A DNA stretch of 64,000 bases from Climacium dendroides (lineage: Eukaryota > Streptophyta > Bryopsida > Hypnales > Climaciaceae), in the NCBI GenBank assembly GCA_950106755.1, contig CATNNA010000001.1, forward strand, positions 2,418,001 to 2,482,000, in the 5' to 3' direction. The notes below the pieces were generated by a model. It was not told where the DNA came from and made no database searches. It was given only the letters and a program-made list of their open reading frames with translations. Numbering within the stretch: the first letter of the stretch is position 1; the number at the start of each line of letters is the position of its first letter. Below are positions 58,809 to 64,000 of this stretch, in pieces. The translations under genes and the position numbers were made by a program.

Positions 58809-59573
58809 AATGCAATGAGAGCGGATTGGGAGGTGAAGACCACGACGCTTTGTGAGGTGGTGGATTTGGTGGGAAGCGCTCCGATTAGTTCTCTGCCGGA
58901 AGCCGTGGCAAACTGCATCAGCAATCCGGACGAAGTGAAGGAGTTGGAGGGTAGATTGCTGAAGCTGAATATCAACCAGCGAGAGACAGACGAGCAGGTG
59001 GTCCAGTTGCAAGGAGAGATCCAAAGTTACCAGAAGGACTTGGATGCTAGTCGCGACCAAGTGAAGGCCACAATGTCTCTGCAGGAGGAGACCAGGGCTG
59101 CAATCAACCGGATGACGACAATAGTAGGGGCATCCGATGAGGTAATGGCAAAGGCCAAATTGTTTGATGAGGGGATACATAAGGATCAGAAACCTTCAGG
59201 TACCCGCATCGCTTGTATTTTGGTTGACTTTGCCGGAGAGTTAGAAGAGGCCATAAAGGAATTCCGGAAGGATGCAAAGGGATTGGAGGATACCGTTCGG
59301 AAATTCCAGAGTGGGTTAGTCTCTTTATCCGGGATTTCAATCCTAGATGAGTTCGATGAGGTAGAGATATTGGAGTGGAAGTTCGAAACCCCAATATCGA
59401 AGGAGAAGGAGGCCGGAAGGACTTCCACTTCAAAAGCCCCACGAACGATGACAGGAGTGACTTCTCTTGTAGAACCAGAACGAGTTCTGGAAGTGGGAGA
59501 TAAAAGTAGAAATTTGAATGAGCTCTCCCCCATAGCTACTCTAGATAGTGGTGGACCCCCTCAAGAGGGATAG
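58809..59573 (+). pseudogene. LTR-F: coiled-coil half of the LTR-encoded protein
   Basis: Continues the frame of LTR-E: NAMRADWEVKTTT, LVGSAPISSLPEAVANC, a coiled coil (VKELEGRLLKLNINQRE, QLQGEIQSYQKDLD), the signature AKAKLFDEGIHKDQK, then a Glu/Ser/Thr tail ending GGPPQEG at 59573. It is free of stops. It is classed as part of a disrupted gene because the giant transposon separates it from its N-terminal half. It corresponds to copy C at 30785-31528. Confidence 0.75.
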
Positions 59574-60752
59574 GTAGTTAGAAATTAGAGAGTAGGAAAT
59601 TTTGTTAGACCGGACCTTATTATAGAAAGTTAGGAAAAGTTCAGATCCGAAAATCTCGGCCGGATCAGTGCCTGATTTTCGGGGAGACCTTTTTGTAAAA
59701 TTCTGTATATAATTCAAGTCTCAAGACTGAGATTGGGGAGGTTTTTTTCGCATATGTTGTCTCTTATGTATTTTCTATTGTTTTCCTTGTCTTCCCAAAG
59801 ATTGGCCGGATAAGGGAGAGAGAGATTGAGTATAGATGAGCAGAGTGTGGGAGGATCTTCTCTCCTTGTTGTCTTCTTGTGATTGCAGGTGCATGTGAAT
59901 AGGTTGTAAGTGTTGGGAGTGAGTCAAGACACCTCAATAGGTTTAGAGTTCATAATTTTGGGTGAGATAGCTAGTGCTAGGCTAGACAACAAGAGAAAGG
60001 ATTCTCAAACTGTGCTAGAGCTACCAGATGGAATGTCTGGGTTAGCCTCCGAACACTTGAGAGGTCTCACCATCTGAAGAAGTAAACGGAAGAACGCTAG
60101 ACTGTGCTGGCACGGGCAGACGCACTTGTAGCCACCTTAGTTTCGCACGGATTTTAGAAGATAGTAAGGTCGTTGTAGTGAGTGAGGATCGTACGGGGGA
60201 TTTTTGTATGACCTACAAACTGGGATTACTTCTAGTTTGCTGTGAAAAATCAAACCGGATCTTGTTAGAATAGGAGGATAGATTAGCTTAGTGAATTTTC
60301 CATTACTATAAAGACCGGAAAGAGAGGAGTGCTTACTTCTCTGAGAATAAGTGGCAGATCCCTCTGAAGTGCCAACAGAGGTTAAGCAAAACCGGAATAG
60401 AAATTGAGGAAAGGAAGTCCTTGGTTACAGTAGTACGAGATCTGGTCAAAAGTGTGAGTTCCGGTTTGGTTCTTGTGGGTTGTCGATCGAGTTTGATTCG
60501 GGTCAGTGTTAGTCTGGACCGGATCCGTCTATAGAAAGAGGAGGAAATTATCCGGTATTTGGGAAAAAGGGTGAAGAGGGATAAAAAAGAATGATAAAGA
60601 AGAGTAATGGAATTGAGAAACTTTCTTCAAATCATCTAGTAACACGAAACACTTTACAGAGTCTCTTGGGTTCGATCTTTAGAGTCACTTTATTATGCTT
60701 TAAAGAGGTTTTTGTGAGCATAATAGGGAATTTCACTTACCCTGTGCTGCGA
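59574..60752 (+). promoter_or_regulatory. LTR-F 3' part: second TATA box and U5-like end
   Basis: TATATAAT at 59706, within CTGTATATAATTC, lies 130 bp after the coding region. The U5-like GGGTTCGATCTTTAGAGTCACTT starts at 60669. No coding content is seen between them. Confidence 0.5.
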
Positions 60753-60757
60753 TACCA

Positions 60758-61150
60758 AACTTTGCTCCCTCTTTGAAATGAACTCTCACACACCACATTA
60801 TGTGAAATGCAGTCTATGAGAGTCCTTTCCAAAGAATAGAGCAAAGTTTGGTTTTATGAATTCTGTATGGCTATTTTAATGGAAATAGCATGAATGTTGG
60901 GCACGGAGTTTGTAGAACCAAAATGTCCTTCATTCTTTGAGAAGGACTCTCACACACCACATTGTATGAAATACAGTCTATGAGAATCCTTCCCAAAGAA
61001 TGGAGCACATTTTGGTTCTACAAACTCCACACTATTTTCATAGAACCAAACTTTTACATCTCCCTTGAGATGAACACTCATACACCACATTGTGTGAAGT
61101 ACAATCAATGAAAGTCCTCCTCAAGAAAGATGGAAAAGCTTCTTCTACAA
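60758..61150. repeat. Imperfect repeat array that hosted LTR-E/F
   Basis: ACTCTCACACACCACATT followed by RTGTGAAATRCAGTC and TATGAGAGTCC recurs at 60780, 60945 and, diverged, 61073. A further copy lies at 39117 on the other side of LTR-E/F. ACTCTCA and TGAGAGT within a unit can pair. LTR-E/F therefore inserted into this array. Confidence 0.75.
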
Positions 61151-61697
61151 ACCTTGTGCCATTCTATCCCTAAATGTGTTTGCGTTGTATACTTTATGAT
61201 TCTAAGTTGTAGTTATCACCCCCCTCCTATGAATATTGTATTCTTTTTTTTCGTAAAGCCTAACAAAATGGGATTCCCTAATAATATTGGATCTATTCAC
61301 AATCGCTATTCCTATCAACAATTGAAATCAAGGTCATTGCTACAGACAACAAGAACTCAACGTTCTCAATCACTACATTTTATTGAATTTCTCCACCTCC
61401 ACTATAATGGAGGAATACCAATTTTTCCCATGATCTAAATGTGTATACTACGAATGTGACCTACTTTTCAACATCTCCATTGCTTTCAATAGCTCAGACT
61501 CTCGACTATATCCATTGCTACTTGTAGATCTTTGGCAAACAACCTCTCGCCTTTGCTTCTTCAAGGACTTCTTCTCCCAAACGTCCCTTGGACGATGAAC
61601 AAAATGAAGTGGCGGCAATCCATCATGTGTCTTGCATTGCCGTTTGGCATTGCTCAACCAAGACAGAGAAGGCTGAGGAGGCAACATTGTAGTGATT
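61151..61697. other. Short unassigned segment between the repeat array and LTR-G
   Basis: 61448-61687 (-) is open for 79 codons with a basic stretch (VWEKKSLKKQRREV) but no motif I recognise. It abuts the end of LTR-G and could be a gene remnant cut by that LTR. Confidence 0.35.
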
Positions 61698-64000
61698 AGT
61701 CGGAGCAGTATTCCTCTAGTTAGCCCTCAATTCTCACTAAAGACTAACTTAGAGTAAATTGCTTCGGAATCGTTCCCACGAGGACTCGAGGCTCACGAAT
61801 CTAGGCTAACTCGATCTAAGCTTTCCCTTTCTCTCCTACTTTCTAATCCGGACCAGAGGTCCGGTCCAGCTACTAGTGCCAAATGATTTCCGGAAAAGTC
61901 CGGAAACCATTCAGTTGCCCCTTCCGAGATCCCTCGGTTTAGGTGACGAGTGGCCAGATCCACTGTTAGGATGTTTATCATGTCCGGAAACACTGACTCT
62001 CTCTCTCTCTACTAATACTAACTCTAATTTCAGGGACCAGAAGTATCCTACTGTTCCGTCACCTCACAAATCCGGAATACTTACCGGACTAGGTCACATA
62101 GGGATGGTCAAGGACTACAACGACATCCTAGCATCAACCCGACACTGAGCCTCCCATCGATCGGGTGGACATCCTCGCACTCTCTTGGGCGTTACCCCGG
62201 GGCTTTGATTCCGTCTATGGGGGAATTCGGACACGTCTTACAAACTCCCGTACACGGAAGCTACTAGCAGCCTCTCAGACACCCTCCTACACGAGGCAGT
62301 ATCTTCCCCTCAAGCTATACCGGCATCCAAGCAAGCAGCACACTAACACTTCCTTTAGAGCAATCCGGCCGATCTCCCTATCAATCCAATGACGTCCGGA
62401 ACCACTCACAACATCGACACTTGCTAATCAAGGTAAGTTCTCAACATCCGGAAAAGGCACGAATGGACCCACACCCACAAAAGTATGCACCAAGAACAAG
62501 AAGGAAGAAAATGGAATGCCTCCAAACGCTTTGAATTAAGCTCAAAAGGTACAAACTGAAAATAATGTGGTGAGTGAGTGACCACAAAGGTCCATCAAAA
62601 ACTAACTTATACTAAACCTAACATTATCTCAAAATTACACAAAACACTCCTACTGGTCCACTAGATTTTCGATAATCCGCTAGATCCTATTTTTCCGGCT
62701 CGGCGACCGGACTTCGGTATTTTTACAAATATGTATAAAACTGCTTCCTATTCTCTTGCATCCTTGTCTTTAGGAGGGATAATGTCTTTTAACAATTCAA
62801 GGTATATCTACTTCTAGCTACTCCCCGGAGGAAACTCACTAGGGACTCTTGCTCTCCATCCTGAACCTGCAGCGATATCGGTTCCTTTCTCTACGCTCCG
62901 GATTCCGGCTTTTGGAACTTTCGAACTACCTTGGGAATCTTTTCGGGTAAATTTCCTGCGGGGAGAAGACTAAACAGACCGAGTCCCCTTTGTCTCCGGA
63001 GGAGTACCTGTAAGGTCTATGATTGGATTCTTCTGAAGGAGGTCCTCACTTCTCTTAGGTACAACGGTACCCCAATCCACTCCTATTCCCTCGGGTGGAG
63101 GTGATAGATCAGGGATAGGAGATACTACCGGTGACACTTCTGTAACAGCGGTTTCCGGAAGAACATTTTCCTCCGGAATCAGCAATGTATGGGTAGGAGA
63201 GGAAGGAGGAGGGTCTACCGGATTTGGCTCTGCGGGTGCCAAGCGTGCCACCAATTCCTACATCTCTACTCGCGATGCGTCCATCCTCCTCGCCTGCTCC
63301 AACAAACACTTGACTATGGACACCCGGCTTGAGCTTGCAGCTACGTCAAAGTTGGCTTCAAACAACTAGGCCTTGTTGACGTAGTCCGCCGGGATCTCCA
63401 AGGAGTTCCAAAGCTGGGTCACACTTCGGCTTAGTGCCTCCATCTACCGGTAGTGTTCTTCCTCCACGACTTTGGCCTTCTCTTGGGCCGTTTGTAACTC
63501 GTTCTCCAACCGGGTGCAAGTGGACTCCGACCCTTGGACCCATTCCTGCAAAGTCCGGTTCTCCACTCGTAGAGCGCCAACCTCCATCACCATCATCTTA
63601 TGGTCTTCGATCAGAAGGTTGTTTTGCTTCTCGATCGTCACTAGAGGGTCCGTCCTCCCGAAGATGGCGTTCCGGTCGGTCAGTGCCATCTTCCGGCACA
63701 CCCGTTTGAAGGTCTCCTCATAGTTGTGGAGAATCTTCATGAGGTCGTCAGTCCGCCACACGATGTGCTGGGCCAGTTCCAAAATATCCTCGTAGGGCGA
63801 CCCCCTAGTCGGATCTCGGTTCTTTCTTCCTCCTCTGCTTCCGGAGGATTAGTTTTAGAAGGACCGACTTCTAGCTGGTCCGAAACGTCTTTTGTCCGGT
63901 CCGGAGCGTCTTCCTCCGTTTGTTCTAGAGCGAAAGGATCCCCCATTGGCATCATTGGTGGAGTCGCCTGCCGATGGGTCTTTTTCTTCAGAGGAGTGGA
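61698..64000 (-). mobile_element. LTR-G: fifth LTR copy, 3' part only (cut by window edge)
   Basis: On the minus strand the U5-like CGTGGGAACGATTCC (about 61770-61790) is followed by GGAATACTGCTCCGACTA, matching the ends of the other copies, so the LTR ends near 61698. Coding frames lie to the right (62970-64000). The LTR start is beyond the window, and the terminal CA and duplication cannot be confirmed. Confidence 0.6.
62970..64000 (-). pseudogene. LTR-G: diverged LTR-encoded protein with three in-frame amber codons
   Basis: The minus strand reads GDPFALEQTEEDAPDRTK; a frameshift lies near 63780. Then one frame runs to 62970: HIVWRTDDLMKILHNYEETF, a coiled coil (GALRVENRTLQEWVQG, LENELQTAQEKAKVVEEE), TAG at 63444, VTQLWNSLEIPADYVNKA, TAG, LFEANFDV (the NKAxLFDE signature), TAG before ELVARLAP, and a Pro-rich end with IIDLTGTPPETKG. 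All three stops are TAG with the phase kept. More divergent than the other copies; its N-terminal domain lies outside the window. Confidence 0.65.

Larger units (their letters stand above)
39283..60752 (+). mobile_element. LTR-E/F: fourth LTR copy, split by the giant hAT element
   Basis: It starts TGTTTTGAAACACGGAATCC at 39283 and ends at about 60752 in CTGTGCTGCGA. Flanking TACCG (39278-39282) and TACCA (60753-60757) suggest a 5-bp duplication with one mismatch; the CA terminus seems lost. TATAAAAG lies at 39504, TATATAAT at 59706 and the U5-like GGGTTCGATCTTTAGAGTCACTT at 60669. Without the 17,959-bp insertion and one 8-bp duplication copy it would be about 3.5 kb, close to copies A and B. 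It lies in an older repeat array present on both sides. Confidence 0.7.

Overview
This is a piece of a land-plant nuclear genome: one intron-rich housekeeping gene at the left edge, then about 60 kb of nested, decaying transposable elements. Plant origin is indicated by a plant-like MMS19 gene with short introns, an interstitial TTTAGGG telomere-type run, plant CACTA-type MITEs and a BED/hAT transposase. The repeated coiled-coil protein family inside the long LTRs is one I associate, from memory and unchecked, with predicted proteins of the liverwort Marchantia. I would put a Marchantia-like bryophyte at roughly even odds or slightly better.

Layout. 64-3091 (-): first nine coding exons of MMS19, running off the left edge. 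3344-12013: a PIF/Harbinger element bounded by inverted repeats, with a broken MYB/SANT-like gene (+) and a broken HARBI1-type transposase (-), itself hit by MITEs, just upstream of MMS19. 12035-18042: gene-poor DNA with foldback and CACTA MITEs. 18048-22299: a 4.25-kb TG...CA unit with perfect 5-bp target duplications (LTR-A), read here as a solo LTR with coding frames in its U3. 23069-24747 and probably 28477-29483 (-): a piggyBac-type transposase pseudogene split by a second such LTR (LTR-B, 24748-28471). 29595-34998 (-): a third LTR copy (C-D), interrupted by a 2.4-kb insertion. 35000-39277: non-coding relics. 39283-60752: a fourth LTR copy (E-F), split in its reading frame by an 18-kb insertion. 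61698-64000 (-): a fifth copy (G), cut by the window edge.

The main result is that 18-kb insertion. 40842-58800 has terminal inverted repeats CAGGGTTG.../...CAACCTTG and a perfect 8-bp target duplication (GGATTCTC). Joining the flanks through one duplication copy gives a continuous reading frame of the host LTR protein. It is a giant hAT transposon with four gene units: (1) a large RING-H2/coiled-coil protein, (2) the BED-hAT transposase plus an overlapping basic/acidic reading frame, (3) a Gly/Tyr/Ser-rich protein sharing an N-terminal domain with gene 1, and (4) a kinase-like protein. CG-rich islands of GGTCGG/CGTCCG motifs lie at both ends and immediately before the TATA-like box of each gene, so terminal and promoter sequences look like one family. 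Every long gene has at least one in-frame stop or frameshift, and the transposase has a catalytic Asp-to-Glu change, so this copy looks dead.

The second result is the LTR family. Each well-preserved copy reads TG - TATA box - two-part protein-coding region - second TATA box - U5-like motif - CA. The coding region therefore lies inside the U3 of an unusually long LTR, an arrangement recalling the U3-located sag gene of mouse mammary tumour virus but with an unrelated protein. In-frame amber codons recur in these frames, two at the same conserved tryptophan position in different copies.
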